From Phycisphaerales bacterium (GTDB lineage: Bacteria > Planctomycetota > Phycisphaerae > Phycisphaerales > UBA1924), in NCBI GenBank assembly GCA_026647565.1, contig JAPKGU010000014.1, positions 1 through 37,708 on the forward strand: a DNA stretch of 37,708 bases, written 5' to 3'. Made by a program: the position numbers and the translations under genes. The notes below the pieces were generated by a model. It was not told where the DNA came from. It did no database searches and saw only the letters and a program-made list of their open reading frames with translations. Shown one piece after another: positions 15,123 to 24,146 of this stretch. The first letter of the stretch is position 1. Every line of letters begins with the position of its first letter.

Positions 15123-16119
15123 GAAACGACCGACACCCCTCCAACCCGCGCGGCCATTGGTCGACCTCCTCGGCGATGTGTCGGAGATGGTCCGTCTGCG
15201 CGTGCTGCGGATCCTGGAGCGCGAGGAGCTGTCGGTCGGCGAGGTGGCGCAGGTGGTGCAGCTACCCCAGTCGACCGTGAGCCGCCACCTGAAGATCCTG
15301 GCCGAGGGCGGATGGGTCGTGAAGCGGGCGTCGGGGACGGCGATGCTGTACCGGCTGGTGCTTGACGAGCTTTCGCCGGCGTCGCGGGCGCTCTGGGTGA
15401 CGATCCGGGAGAACCTGGGTTCGGGGCCCGGCGCGGCGCAGGCGTCGGAGTTGGCGGGGGACGCGCGTCGCCTTGAGGCGGTGATCGCGGAGCGGGCGGC
15501 GGATCCGCAGTCGTTCTTCGGGCGCGTGGCGGGCGAGTGGGACAGCATCCGGAGCGAGTGGTTCGGCGAACGCTTCACGCCGATGTCGCTGCTCTCGCTC
15601 CTGCCATCATCGTGGACGGTCGCGGACCTCGGGTGCGGCACGGGGAACGTGGCGGAGCTGCTGGCGCCGGTGGTGAAGCGGGTGCACGCGGTCGATCAGT
15701 CGGGGCCGATGCTGAGCGCGGCGCGGAAGCGGCTCGCGGGCGCGGGCAATGTCTCGTTCCACGAGGGTTCGCTGGAAGCATTGCCCCTGGCGAATGGGAG
15801 CGTGGACGCGTGCGTGGCGGTGCTGGTGCTGCACCACGTCTCGTCGCCTGCGCGGGCGATTTCCGAGATGCGGCGGGTGCTGAGGCCGGCGGGACGAGGG
15901 GGGATCGGGGGCGGGGTGGCGCTCATCGTGGACATGCTCGAGCATGATCGCGCGGAATATCGGCATGTGATGGCGCACAAGCACCTGGGGTTCGAGGCGC
16001 GGGCGGTGCAGAAGATGTGCCGCGACGCGGGGTTCGGGGATGTGAGCGTGCGCGACCTGCCCGCGGAGCCGTCGGCGAAGGGCCCCGGCTTGTTTGCGGC
16101 GGTGGCGAGAGTTGACTGA
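15121..16119 (+). CDS. SahR-like ArsR-family regulator with methyltransferase domain, 332 aa
   Basis: Residues about 14-80 form an ArsR-type winged helix (SVGEVAQVVQLPQSTVSRHL is the recognition region). Residues about 145-330 form a class I SAM-binding domain, with motif I ADLGCGTG at 168-175. This two-domain form next to metF and ahcY is that of SahR, known in Proteobacteria to repress methyl-cycle genes and respond to S-adenosylhomocysteine. The effector and target here are inferred. ATG 15121 is preferred: an in-frame ATG at 15103 lies inside the -10 box. The chain has an unusual Gly-rich insert (AGRGGIGGG) before the strand VALIVDM. Expected role: sense SAH and control its own gene, ahcY downstream, and metF upstream. 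Confidence 0.85.
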   Translation: MKRPTPLQPARPLVDLLGDVSEMVRLRVLRILEREELSVGEVAQVVQLPQSTVSRHLKILAEGGWVVKRASGTAMLYRLVLDELSPASRALWVTIRENLGSGPGAAQASELAGDARRLEAVIAERAADPQSFFGRVAGEWDSIRSEWFGERFTPMSLLSLLPSSWTVADLGCGTGNVAELLAPVVKRVHAVDQSGPMLSAARKRLAGAGNVSFHEGSLEALPLANGSVDACVAVLVLHHVSSPARAISEMRRVLRPAGRGGIGGGVALIVDMLEHDRAEYRHVMAHKHLGFEARAVQKMCRDAGFGDVSVRDLPAEPSAKGPGLFAAVARVD

Positions 16120-16186
16120 GTGTGAACCTGATCGCGCGGCCGGCGCCGGGTGATCGATGACTGGAACCTGAATCGAGGAGATTTCC

Positions 16187-17689
16187 ATGACGGCAGTGAT
16201 GACGAGGCCGGCGAGCGGCGCGGCGACCAAGATCGACTTCAAGGTGAGGGACCTCTCGCTTGCGCCGCTGGGTCGGCACGAGATCCGTCTGGCGGAGCAC
16301 GAGATGCCGGGGCTGATGGCGCTTCGGGAGCGATACAAGGGCTCGCAGCCGCTGAAGGGCGCACGGATCATGGGTTCGCTGCACATGACCGTTCAGACAG
16401 CGGTGCTGATCGAGACGCTGGTGCTGCTCGGCGCGGACGTGCGGTGGGTGTCCTGCAACATCTTCAGCACGCAGGACCACGCGGCGGCGGCGGTGGTTGT
16501 CGGCCGCCCGGAGACGGGCGGCACGGCGGCGAGCCCCAAGGGGACGCCGGTCTTCGCGTGGAAGGGCGAGACGCTGGAGGAGTACTGGTGGTGCACGGAG
16601 CAGGCGTTCGTGTGGCCGGACGGCGCCGGACCGAACATGATCCTGGACGACGGCGGCGACGCGACGATGCTGGTGCACAAGGGGACGGAGTATGAGAAGG
16701 CGGGGAAGGTGCCCGCGTTCAATCCGGCGACCGAGCCCGCTGAGTGGGGCGTGATCCTGGAGCTGCTGCGCAAGTCGCTGGCGGCCGATCCGAATCGGTG
16801 GACGCGCATCGGCAAGGCGATCAAGGGCGTCTCTGAGGAGACGACGACGGGCGTGCACCGGCTGTACGAGATGCACAAGGCGGGGACGCTTCTCTTCCCG
16901 GCGATCAATGTGAACGACAGCGTGACGAAGAGCAAGTTCGACAACCTGTACGGCTGCCGCCACTCGCTGCTGGATGGGCTCAATCGCGCGACGGACGTGA
17001 TGCTGTCGGGCAAGGTGGCGGTGGTGTGCGGGTATGGAGATGTGGGGAAGGGATGCTGCCAGTCGCTGCGCGGGCAGGGCTGCCGCGTGATCGTGACGGA
17101 GATCGATCCGATCTGTGCGCTGCAGGCGGCGATGGAGGGGTACCAGGTCGCGCCGCTGGAGGACTTTGTCGAGACGGCGGACGTGTTCATCACGACGACG
17201 GGGAACAAGGACATCATCACGGCGCAGCACATGGCGCGGATGAAGGACAAGGCCGTCGTCGGGAACATCGGTCACTTCGACAACGAGATCGACATGGCGG
17301 GGCTTGCGAAGGTGCCGGGCGTGAAGCGGGTGAACATCAAGCCGCAGTACGACGAGTGGGTCTTCCCGGCGGGTGGCGGGAGGCCTGAGCGTTCGGTGCT
17401 GATCCTGGCCGAGGGGCGGCTTTTGAACCTCGGGTGCGCGACGGGGCATCCGTCGTTCGTGATGTCGGCCTCGTTCACGAACCAGGTGCTGGCGCAGATC
17501 GAGCTGTTCGCGAACACGTCGAAGTACGAGAAGAAGGTGTACGTGCTGCCGAAGAAGCTGGACGAGGAGGTCGCGCGTCTGCACCTTGCGAAGCTGGGCG
17601 TGAAGCTGACGAAGCTGTCGAAGGAGCAGGCGGATTACATCGGTGTGCCGGTGGACGGGCCTTACAAGGCGGAGCACTACAGGTACTGA
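16187..17689 (+). CDS. ahcY: Adenosylhomocysteinase (SAH hydrolase), 500 aa
   Basis: The enzyme reversibly splits S-adenosylhomocysteine into adenosine and homocysteine, relieving product inhibition of methyltransferases. Visible family blocks are [47 protein letters not shown] with the substrate-site residues, the NAD-binding GYGDVGKG near residues 283-290, and the C-terminal KAEHYRY that reaches the neighbouring subunit. The roughly 40-residue insert typical of many bacterial forms (around [20 protein letters not shown]) explains the length above the 430 residues of animal enzymes. ATG 16187 has GAGGAG close upstream. The regulator gene ends 67 bp before it with no promoter or operator evident, so the two are probably cotranscribed. 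A strong terminator follows. Confidence 0.97.
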   Translation: MTAVMTRPASGAATKIDFKVRDLSLAPLGRHEIRLAEHEMPGLMALRERYKGSQPLKGARIMGSLHMTVQTAVLIETLVLLGADVRWVSCNIFSTQDHAAAAVVVGRPETGGTAASPKGTPVFAWKGETLEEYWWCTEQAFVWPDGAGPNMILDDGGDATMLVHKGTEYEKAGKVPAFNPATEPAEWGVILELLRKSLAADPNRWTRIGKAIKGVSEETTTGVHRLYEMHKAGTLLFPAINVNDSVTKSKFDNLYGCRHSLLDGLNRATDVMLSGKVAVVCGYGDVGKGCCQSLRGQGCRVIVTEIDPICALQAAMEGYQVAPLEDFVETADVFITTTGNKDIITAQHMARMKDKAVVGNIGHFDNEIDMAGLAKVPGVKRVNIKPQYDEWVFPAGGGRPERSVLILAEGRLLNLGCATGHPSFVMSASFTNQVLAQIELFANTSKYEKKVYVLPKKLDEEVARLHLAKLGVKLTKLSKEQADYIGVPVDGPYKAEHYRY

Positions 17690-17734
17690 TCGGGCAGGGA
17701 CTTAGGTGACGCGGTTGTGTGATGGGTACGTGCC

Positions 17735-17770
17735 GCCGCGCGGATCGAGCGTCCGCGCGGCTTTCTCTTT
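17735..17770 (+). terminator. Intrinsic terminator after ahcY
   Basis: A perfect 10-bp stem (GCCGCGCGGA with TCCGCGCGGC) with a 7-nt loop is followed by TTTCTCTTT. It closes the regulator-ahcY transcript 45 bp after the stop codon. Confidence 0.88.
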
Positions 17771-17879
17771 CATGGAACGTGTGTCGATTCGGTAGAGTTT
17801 GCACGCCACGTCGACGGATCGCGTGCGAGTGCGCATCCGTTGGATGACCCGGCTCGGTCACCGCTCAGGAGAGCTTCTC

Positions 17880-19586
17880 ATGCGGACTCGGATGTGGATC
17901 AATGGATCAGCGATTCTGGTCTCGAGCGTGGTCTCGGCGGCGGGCCTCATGACGCTCGCGTCGGGGTGCGCGGGAACTCACCAGTCAAAGCCCGGCCCCG
18001 AGGCGAGGAAGGCGGCAGAGCCCGCGCGGATCTATGACGGAAACGCGGGTTACGCGCGGACGGTGACGACGGAATCGGCCGAGGCGCAGCAGTGGTTCAA
18101 CCAGGGCATCCAGTTGCTCTACGGGTTCAATCATGACGAGGCGATCCGGTCGTTCCACAAGGCGGCGGAGATCGATCCGGAGTGCGCGATGGCGTGGTGG
18201 GGCGTCGCGTGCGCGCACGGAATGCACATCAACAACCCGGTGATGGGCGAGGAGCAGTCGCGCCTGGCGTACGAGGCCGCGCAGGAGGCGCTGGCGCGGC
18301 TGGATGGGGAGACGGCCGTGGAGCGGGCGCTGGTGGAGGCGGTGTCGCGCCGGTACGCGTGGCCCGTGCCGGAGGACCGGTCGGCGCTGGATGAGGCGTA
18401 CGCGAGCGCGATGGGGGATGTCTACAGGGCGTTCCCGGGCGATGCCGATGTCGGCGCGCTGTACGCGGAGTCGATGATGGACCTGCAGCCGTGGGACCTC
18501 TGGACGCACGACGGAGAGCCGAAGAAGCGGGCGCTCGAGATCGTCGAGGTGCTTGAGAAGACGATGGCGATCGCGCCGGACCATCCGGGCGCGAACCACT
18601 TCTACATCCACGCGATCGAGGCCTCGCCTTGGCCGGAGAAGGGAACCGCGGCGGCGGAGCGGCTGGGCGGACTCGTGCCGGGGTCGGGGCACCTCGTGCA
18701 CATGCCGTCGCATATTTACATCCGGACGGGGCGGTACGCGGACGCCGCGGACTCGAACGTGAGGGCGATCGAGGCGGACGAGGCGTACTTCGCCAAGGCG
18801 CCGGCGCCCGACTTCTACTCGCTGTACTACATGCACAACACGCACTTCCTGGCGTACGCGGCGATGATGGAGGGGCGCCGCGACACGGCGCTAGCCGCGG
18901 CACGGAAGATCGAGACGAACATCCCCGAGTCGTTCCTGAAGGAGCGTGTGAAGATCGCGGACGGGTTCATGCCGACGACGCTGCAGGTCATGGTGCGTTT
19001 CGGGATGTGGGAGGAGATCCTTGAGGAGCCCGCGCCGCCGAAGTGGCGCAAGGTGAGCGTGATGGAGCACCACTTCGCGCGGACGGTGGCGCTGGCGAAT
19101 CTCGATCGGACGCGCGAGGCGCGGCAGGAGCTGAAGAAGCTCGAGCGTGCGACCAAGGGGCTGGAGGACGGCTGGTTCATGGGGAACAACGCGGCGTCGC
19201 ACATCGCCACGATCGCGACGGAGATGGCCAAGGGCGAGGTGCTGTTCCGCGAGGGGAAGCGCGACGAGGCGTTCGTGCACCTGCGGAAGGCGGTCGAGAA
19301 CGAGATGGCGATGACGTACGACGAGCCGCCGGGCTGGATGTTGCCGGTGCGGCATGCGCTGGGCGCGCTGCTGCTGGCGGATGGGCGGGCGACGGAGGCG
19401 GAGCAGGTCTATCGCGAGGATCTGGCGCGGCATCCGAACAACGGGTGGTCGCTGCTGGGGCTCCGGCAGAGTCTTAAGGCACAGGGGAAACCCACGGATG
19501 TGGACGGGCTTGATCAGCGGTTCGCGGCGGCGTGGGCCCGGGCGGATGTGACGCCCCATGCTTCGTGTTATTGCAGCCCGGAGTGA
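17880..19586 (+). CDS. TPR-repeat lipoprotein, 568 aa
   Basis: The N-terminal signal ends in the lipobox LASGC, placing the lipid-modified Cys at residue 30, so the protein should be anchored to a membrane on the periplasmic side. The remainder is mostly helical with several tetratricopeptide units, e.g. AQQWFNQGIQLLYGFNHDEA followed by IRSFHKAAEIDPECAMAWWG, and ATEAEQVYREDLARHPNNGW near the C-terminus. Conserved His-rich turns (GANHFYIHAIEAS, HLVHMPSHIYIRTGRY) occur mid-protein. The family is widespread but its function is unclear; scaffolding is likely. ATG 17880 has AGGAG 9 nt upstream, and starting earlier would bury the signal peptide. The gene follows the ahcY terminator and appears monocistronic. 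Confidence 0.85.
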   Translation: MRTRMWINGSAILVSSVVSAAGLMTLASGCAGTHQSKPGPEARKAAEPARIYDGNAGYARTVTTESAEAQQWFNQGIQLLYGFNHDEAIRSFHKAAEIDPECAMAWWGVACAHGMHINNPVMGEEQSRLAYEAAQEALARLDGETAVERALVEAVSRRYAWPVPEDRSALDEAYASAMGDVYRAFPGDADVGALYAESMMDLQPWDLWTHDGEPKKRALEIVEVLEKTMAIAPDHPGANHFYIHAIEASPWPEKGTAAAERLGGLVPGSGHLVHMPSHIYIRTGRYADAADSNVRAIEADEAYFAKAPAPDFYSLYYMHNTHFLAYAAMMEGRRDTALAAARKIETNIPESFLKERVKIADGFMPTTLQVMVRFGMWEEILEEPAPPKWRKVSVMEHHFARTVALANLDRTREARQELKKLERATKGLEDGWFMGNNAASHIATIATEMAKGEVLFREGKRDEAFVHLRKAVENEMAMTYDEPPGWMLPVRHALGALLLADGRATEAEQVYREDLARHPNNGWSLLGLRQSLKAQGKPTDVDGLDQRFAAAWARADVTPHASCYCSPE

Positions 19587-19595
19587 GAGAGCGGT

Positions 19596-19955
19596 TCACG
19601 GATGTTCGCCGAGGTCGACGATGGCGCAGGCTTGAACGATGTTCAGGCCCAGGCGCTCGGCCTCGGCGATGACGCGTGGGCCGTCGGCGCCGGGGTTGAG
19701 CCAGACCTCGGCGACGTCGCGCCGAGCGGCGATCTCGGCCATGACGGACTCCCCCACTTCCGGAGGCAGGTATACGAGGGCGCGATCGAACGGGCCGCGG
19801 GGGGCCGCGACGGAGGCGTGGGCCTCGACCCCCTCGATCATGCGTTCGTGGGGATTGACAGGAACGACCTCGTGGCCTTGACGCAGGTAGGCACGAACGG
19901 CCTTGTTACCGAACTTGGAGTGGTTGTTCGAGGCGCCGATGACCATGACGCGCAT
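19596..19955 (-). CDS. CoA-binding domain protein, 119 aa
   Basis: This is a single Rossmann-like CoA_binding domain of the YccU type. The N-terminus MRVMVIGASNNHSKFGNKAV carries the glycine-rich nucleotide loop, and EVVPVNPHE, ALVYLPPEV, EVWLNPGAD and IVQACAIVD are conserved strand ends in order. It is predicted to be soluble and cytoplasmic; a physiological role is not established for the family. The ATG at 19955 is supported by GGAG 6 nt upstream and by the fold starting immediately. The frame is open for another 69 codons without domain content. It is convergent with the TPR gene, with a 9-bp gap, and divergent from glgP. Confidence 0.88.
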   Translation of the reverse strand: MRVMVIGASNNHSKFGNKAVRAYLRQGHEVVPVNPHERMIEGVEAHASVAAPRGPFDRALVYLPPEVGESVMAEIAARRDVAEVWLNPGADGPRVIAEAERLGLNIVQACAIVDLGEHP

Positions 19956-20146
19956 GGTGTGCTCCGTGTGGGGTCTTGGATGCGTGACGAGGTCCGGGCG
20001 TGACGCCCGGATCGGTCTGGTGACGTGGTGGGCCGAGGGCGTTACCCTAGACGCTCGTCGCCGGGACGGATCCCGGACGCGGCGAGGGCGTTCGGGCTTC
20101 GGCGGCCCGGGCGTCGGGTTCAGCCGGCGCCTGGAGGCCCGATCCG

Positions 20147-21841
20147 ATGAGCGTTGTTGCAAAGGACACCATCGCGTACTTCTCGATGGAGATCGGACTC
20201 CGGGCGGATGTACCGACGTACTCGGGAGGTCTTGGGATCCTGGCGGGGGACTCGATCCGCGCGGCGGCGGACCTCGGGCTGCCGATGTGCGCCGTGACGC
20301 TGCTCTACCGCAAGGGCTACTTCACGCAGAAACTGGACGAGCACGGAAAGCAGACCGAGGTGCCGACCGATTGGAGCCCCGAGTCGGTTCTCCAGCCGAT
20401 GGAGCCACGGATCAGCGTCCCCGTTGAGGGCCGCAACGTCTTCGTGCGCGCCTTCTGCCTGCACGTGCACGGCGTGAACGGGCACCGCGTGCCGGTCTAC
20501 TTCCTCGACACCGACCTTGAGTCCAACGCCCCCGAAGATCGCGCCATCACGCACAGTCTCTACGGCGGAGACGCCGTCCACCGGATCAAGCAGGAGACCA
20601 TCCTCGGCATCGGCGGCAGACGGATGCTCCGAGCGATCGGGCACGACGTGACGGTGTTCCACATGAACGAGGGGCACGCGTCGTTCCTGACGGTGGAGCT
20701 GCTCAGCGAGTACATCTGCCGCACAGGGCGAGACGCGATCGACTACGACGCGCTCTCGTATGTGCGCCCGCGCTGCGTCTTCACGACCCACACGCCGATC
20801 GCGGCCGGGCATGACCGGTTCGCAATCGAGGAGGTTCGGCGGATCGTGGGCGATCACCCGGTGTTCCACAGGCCGGATATCTACGGCGAGGACGGGGTGC
20901 TGAACACGACGCGGCTGGCGATGAACCTCAGCAAGTACTCGAACGGCGTGGCGAAGAAGCACGGCGAGGTCAGCCGCGCGATGTTCCCCGGGTACCGAAT
21001 CGACTCGATCACGAACGGCGTGCACGCCGCCACGTGGGCGTCGCCCGCGATGGCCAGGGTGTTCGACGAGCACATCCCGGGTTGGCGCCGGAGCAACAGC
21101 GAGCTCCGCGGGGCGCTCGGGATCGCGCCCGACCGCCTCTGGGCGGCCCACATGGAATGCAAGCGGGCGATGACCGATCGCGTGCGCCGGGACACGGGTA
21201 TCGAGATGGACCCGGACGTGCTGACGCTCGGGTTCGCTCGGCGCGTGACGGCATACAAGCGCACGGATCTCCTGCTCTCCGACTCCGAGCGACTCTCCCG
21301 GATCGCCCGTGAAATCGGCCCGATCCAGATCGTGTACGCGGGCAAGGCCCATCCGCACGACGGCATCGGTAAGTCGATGATCGAGCGGGTGCACGCGTCC
21401 ATCGGCTCCATGAGAGACCACGTCCGCATCGCCTTCCTCCCGAACTACAACATCGAACTCGGCGCGATCCTCACCGCGGGCACGGACGTGTGGGTCAATC
21501 TGCCGGAGCCGCCACTGGAAGCGTCGGGCACGAGCGGAATGAAGGCGGCTCTGAACGGCGTGCCATCGCTGTCCACGGCGGACGGCTGGTGGATCGAAGG
21601 GATGATCGAGAACGTCACCGGATGGACGATCGGGAGCGAGGCGCGCATCGGCGAGCAGCGCGACCACGCCGCCGACAGGGATCTGGTCTACGCGAAGCTC
21701 GAGCAATCGGTGGTGCCGATGTATTACCGTGACCGGGCTCGGTTCATCTCCATCATGCAGCACGCCATCGCGTTGAACGGGTCGTACTTCACGACCCAGC
21801 GGATGATGCGCGACTACGCGCTGAGGGCGTACTTTGGGTGA
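20147..21841 (+). CDS. glgP: Alpha-glucan (glycogen) phosphorylase, short form, 564 aa
   Basis: This GT35 enzyme releases glucose-1-phosphate from alpha-1,4-glucans using pyridoxal phosphate. The early block IAYFSMEIGLRADVPTYSGG followed by LGILAGD, HMNEGHASFL and FTTHTPIAAGHDRF are family hallmarks. The PLP site EASGTSGMKAALNG contains Lys466. At 564 residues it belongs to the short alpha-glucan phosphorylase group and not the 800-residue form. ATG 20147 has GGAGG 9 nt upstream. A small sugar-isomerase-like gene follows after 24 bp and is probably in the same transcript. With the GH57 amylase at 4310 it supports glycogen degradation in this organism. Confidence 0.94.
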   Translation: MSVVAKDTIAYFSMEIGLRADVPTYSGGLGILAGDSIRAAADLGLPMCAVTLLYRKGYFTQKLDEHGKQTEVPTDWSPESVLQPMEPRISVPVEGRNVFVRAFCLHVHGVNGHRVPVYFLDTDLESNAPEDRAITHSLYGGDAVHRIKQETILGIGGRRMLRAIGHDVTVFHMNEGHASFLTVELLSEYICRTGRDAIDYDALSYVRPRCVFTTHTPIAAGHDRFAIEEVRRIVGDHPVFHRPDIYGEDGVLNTTRLAMNLSKYSNGVAKKHGEVSRAMFPGYRIDSITNGVHAATWASPAMARVFDEHIPGWRRSNSELRGALGIAPDRLWAAHMECKRAMTDRVRRDTGIEMDPDVLTLGFARRVTAYKRTDLLLSDSERLSRIAREIGPIQIVYAGKAHPHDGIGKSMIERVHASIGSMRDHVRIAFLPNYNIELGAILTAGTDVWVNLPEPPLEASGTSGMKAALNGVPSLSTADGWWIEGMIENVTGWTIGSEARIGEQRDHAADRDLVYAKLEQSVVPMYYRDRARFISIMQHAIALNGSYFTTQRMMRDYALRAYFG

Positions 21842-21865
21842 GCGGCGCAAGGCGTCGGAGCGCGG

Positions 21866-22666
21866 ATGATGCAGAGTGTTCCCATGTGCCTGTCGCTGGC
21901 GGGGATCGCGCCCGAGGGTGTGGGTGCGCGGGAGGGGCCGCGCGGGTTGATCGACTGGGCGGCGCGGAGCGGCGTAAGGGGTGTGCGACTCGACGGGGGC
22001 GCAAAGGGGCTGCGGGCGCGGGAGCTGGACCGGAGCGGGCGCCGCGACCTGGCGTCGCTGCTGCGCCGGCTGGAGCTTCGGTTTGCCGGGATCGACCTCT
22101 GGATTCCGGCGGAGCATTTCACGGATCCGAACCACGCGGGGCGCGCGGTGGATGCCGTGATCGCGACGATCGGCTTGTGCACTGATCTTGCGACGCTGGG
22201 GCTGTCGGTGGCGGGGAGGTCGGTGTCGATCGTGCTGCCGAAGGGGGCGGATGAGGTGGCACGGGCAATCGAGGCAGCCGCCGAACGGGCGGGCGTGAGG
22301 ATTGCGGATCATGGAGAGGGTGCGGAGCCGCGGGCGGCGCCGGGGGGCGCGGTGGGGGTCGGGCTGGATGCGGCGGCGCTGCTGTTGCGGTCGATCGATC
22401 CGGTGGCGGAGGTCTCCCGGATGGCCGGCGCGTCGGGTTCGCGTCTTGTGTCGGCACGGGCGACGGACACAGACGGGATTGGAAGGGTGGCGCTCGGCGA
22501 CGGGAGATTGGATATCGCGGCGTATGCCGCGGCGCTCTCGATCGCGCGGGGACCACGCATCGACGCGGGTGACGTGGTGCTGGACCTGCGCGGCGTGAGA
22601 GATCAGGGCGCGGCGCTGGAGCGCGGATTGGCTGCGTGGGTCTCGACCGGGATTGGGAGCGTGTGA
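21866..22666 (+). CDS. TIM-barrel sugar-isomerase-like protein, 266 aa
   Basis: The sequence has the rhythm of a xylose-isomerase-like (AP endonuclease family 2) barrel: a strand with GLIDWAARSGVRGVRLDG, then LRRLELRFAGIDLWIPAEHF, and a later SRLVSARATDTDGIGRVALG followed by a catalytic-barrel-like end. Metal ligands are not clearly conserved (WIPAEHF and SARATDTDG are the best candidates), so enzymatic activity is uncertain and it may be a degenerate member. ATG 21866 has GGAG five bases upstream and is followed at once by a second ATG. It lies 24 bp after glgP and overlaps or abuts the next gene (GTGTGA), indicating an operon. The assignment is moderate. Confidence 0.55.
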   Translation: MMQSVPMCLSLAGIAPEGVGAREGPRGLIDWAARSGVRGVRLDGGAKGLRARELDRSGRRDLASLLRRLELRFAGIDLWIPAEHFTDPNHAGRAVDAVIATIGLCTDLATLGLSVAGRSVSIVLPKGADEVARAIEAAAERAGVRIADHGEGAEPRAAPGGAVGVGLDAAALLLRSIDPVAEVSRMAGASGSRLVSARATDTDGIGRVALGDGRLDIAAYAAALSIARGPRIDAGDVVLDLRGVRDQGAALERGLAAWVSTGIGSV

Positions 22667-22686
22667 GCGTCCGACTACGATCGGCC

Positions 22687-23334
22687 ATGTCACAGGCGAT
22701 GGATCGGCGAGCGGATCGGGGCGGGGAGGCGCGAGAGAGGGGGCACGGGCGGGCCCGGGCGCTCCTGGAATCGGTGCATCTGGTCTCGATGGGGCTTTGG
22801 GTCGGCTCGCTGGGCATGGCGGGCGCGGCGGCGGCGATCGTGTTTCCGGAGATGAAGTCCTTGGAGCCGACGCTCGGGCAGTATCCGCTCTACACAGAGC
22901 CGCACTGGCGCCTGGCCGCCGGGCACGTCGCGGCCAAGCTCTTCTTCGTCTCGGACATGGTGCAACTGGTGTGCGCCCCCGTCGCCGGCATCGCGCTGGT
23001 GCTGCTCGTTCTGCGGAAAGTGGTCGCCTGGCCGAGCCGGCTGATCGCCGGGCGGCTCGTGGTACTGACGCTGCTCATGGCGTTCCTGAGCTACAGGTTC
23101 TTCGTGCTCGCCCCGCGCATGGACCGCGAGCTCTCGCTCTACCGATTGGCGGCCATCGCCGGCGACATGACGACAGCGGAAGCCCACCTCTCGAGCTTCA
23201 ACGCCGACCACCCAACCGCGTCCCGGATCATGACGGGCACCTTTGCGCTCGGACTCCTCGGATTTGCGCTTGGGGCCTGGAGCGCCAGCACCGGAATCGC
23301 CCCGGCGGCACGCCGGACGCGCCCCGTGGAATGA
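22687..23334 (+). CDS. DUF4149-like membrane protein, 215 aa
   Basis: Four hydrophobic segments appear: ESVHLVSMGLWVGSLGMAGAA followed by AIVFP, the LFFVSDMVQLVCAPVAGIAL region, LIAGRLVVLTLLMAFLSYRF, and a last one near the C-terminus (GTFALGLLGFALGAW). The order and the ALLESVHLVSMGLWVG opening resemble DUF4149 inner-membrane proteins of unknown function. ATG 22687 is used. An in-frame GTG at 22663 overlapping the previous stop (GTGTGA) would add eight residues and would couple translation to the upstream gene, and is a credible alternative. The nth gene follows after 8 bp, so the run glgP to nth is likely one transcript. Confidence 0.7.
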   Translation: MSQAMDRRADRGGEARERGHGRARALLESVHLVSMGLWVGSLGMAGAAAAIVFPEMKSLEPTLGQYPLYTEPHWRLAAGHVAAKLFFVSDMVQLVCAPVAGIALVLLVLRKVVAWPSRLIAGRLVVLTLLMAFLSYRFFVLAPRMDRELSLYRLAAIAGDMTTAEAHLSSFNADHPTASRIMTGTFALGLLGFALGAWSASTGIAPAARRTRPVE

Positions 23335-23342
23335 GGCGAGAC

Positions 23343-24146
23343 ATGGCCAGGCCAGCCGGCAAGAAGCCCGACAGATCCAGCACGAAGAGCGACGGACCGA
23401 CGCGCTCGGAGCGAGTCCGCGCCGATCGTCTCCTCAAGGCCCTGCGTGCGCATTACCCGGACGCACACTGCGAGCTGGCGCACACGTGCCCGCACGAGTT
23501 GCTGGTGGCGACGATCCTCTCGGCGCAGGCGACGGACGTCTCGGTGAACAGGGTGACGCCCGCGCTGTTCAAGAGGTTCCCGACGCCGGCGGCGTACGCG
23601 GCATCCTCACCCGAGGAGATCGAGCCCTACATCCGCACGATCGGGCTGTTCAGGAACAAGGCCAGAGCGGTGCACGGCGCGATGACGACGATCGTCGAGC
23701 GGTTCGGCGCCGAGGTGCCTCGGACGATGGAGGGGCTGCTGACGCTTCGGGGCGTGGCGCGGAAGACCGCGAACGTCGTGCTTGGAAACTGCTTCGGCAT
23801 CAACGAGGGTGTGGTCGTGGACACCCACGTGCAACGCCTCTCCGCACGCCTCGGGCTGGCGCCCAAGGGCTCGAGCGTGGCGGAGACCGAGCGTCGGCTG
23901 ATGGCGCTCTTTCCTCGCGAGACCTGGTGCGACCTCTCGCACCTGCTCATCTTTCACGGTCGGAGGGCGTGCAAGGCGCGGATGGCGGGGTGCGCGGACC
24001 ATCCGATCTGCTCCGCGTTCGGGCAGGCGTGCGAGCTGCGAGTGTCCGCCAAATCCACGCGGGCGTTCAGCCCGGTCCGCTCGCCGGCGCCCCCCCCGAG
24101 CCGGTCGCGGGCGAGGAGGACGGCGTCGCAGGAGCGACCTTCTTGA
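23343..24146 (+). CDS. nth: Endonuclease III (DNA glycosylase/AP lyase), 267 aa
   Basis: This base-excision repair enzyme removes oxidised pyrimidines and nicks the abasic site. The helix-hairpin-helix LRGVARKTANVVLGN supplies Lys141, and VVDTHVQRLSARLG supplies Asp160, the two catalytic residues. Four cysteines (210, 217, 223, 230) should hold a 4Fe-4S cluster, but their spacing is C-X6-C-X5-C-X6-C, not the usual C-X6-C-X2-C-X5-C. The N-terminus has a basic 25-residue extension. The last 35 residues are Ser/Arg/Pro-rich and lie over the 3' end of the opposite gene. ATG 23343 has GAGG six bases upstream. Confidence 0.93.
   Translation: MARPAGKKPDRSSTKSDGPTRSERVRADRLLKALRAHYPDAHCELAHTCPHELLVATILSAQATDVSVNRVTPALFKRFPTPAAYAASSPEEIEPYIRTIGLFRNKARAVHGAMTTIVERFGAEVPRTMEGLLTLRGVARKTANVVLGNCFGINEGVVVDTHVQRLSARLGLAPKGSSVAETERRLMALFPRETWCDLSHLLIFHGRRACKARMAGCADHPICSAFGQACELRVSAKSTRAFSPVRSPAPPPSRSRARRTASQERPS

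Noticed and set aside
16120-16186. SAH riboswitch in front of ahcY
   Set aside because: The gap is only 67 bp, shows no recognisable aptamer fold, and the regulator gene upstream explains control better.
15923-17677. Minus-strand open frame of 584 codons opposite ahcY
   Set aside because: Shadow of a strongly recognised gene; Leu/Arg/His-rich with no recognisable motif.
20120-22693. Minus-strand open frame of 857 codons
   Set aside because: It is antisense to glgP and the following gene, is made of Arg/His/Pro/Val runs, and contains no domain; a codon-bias shadow.
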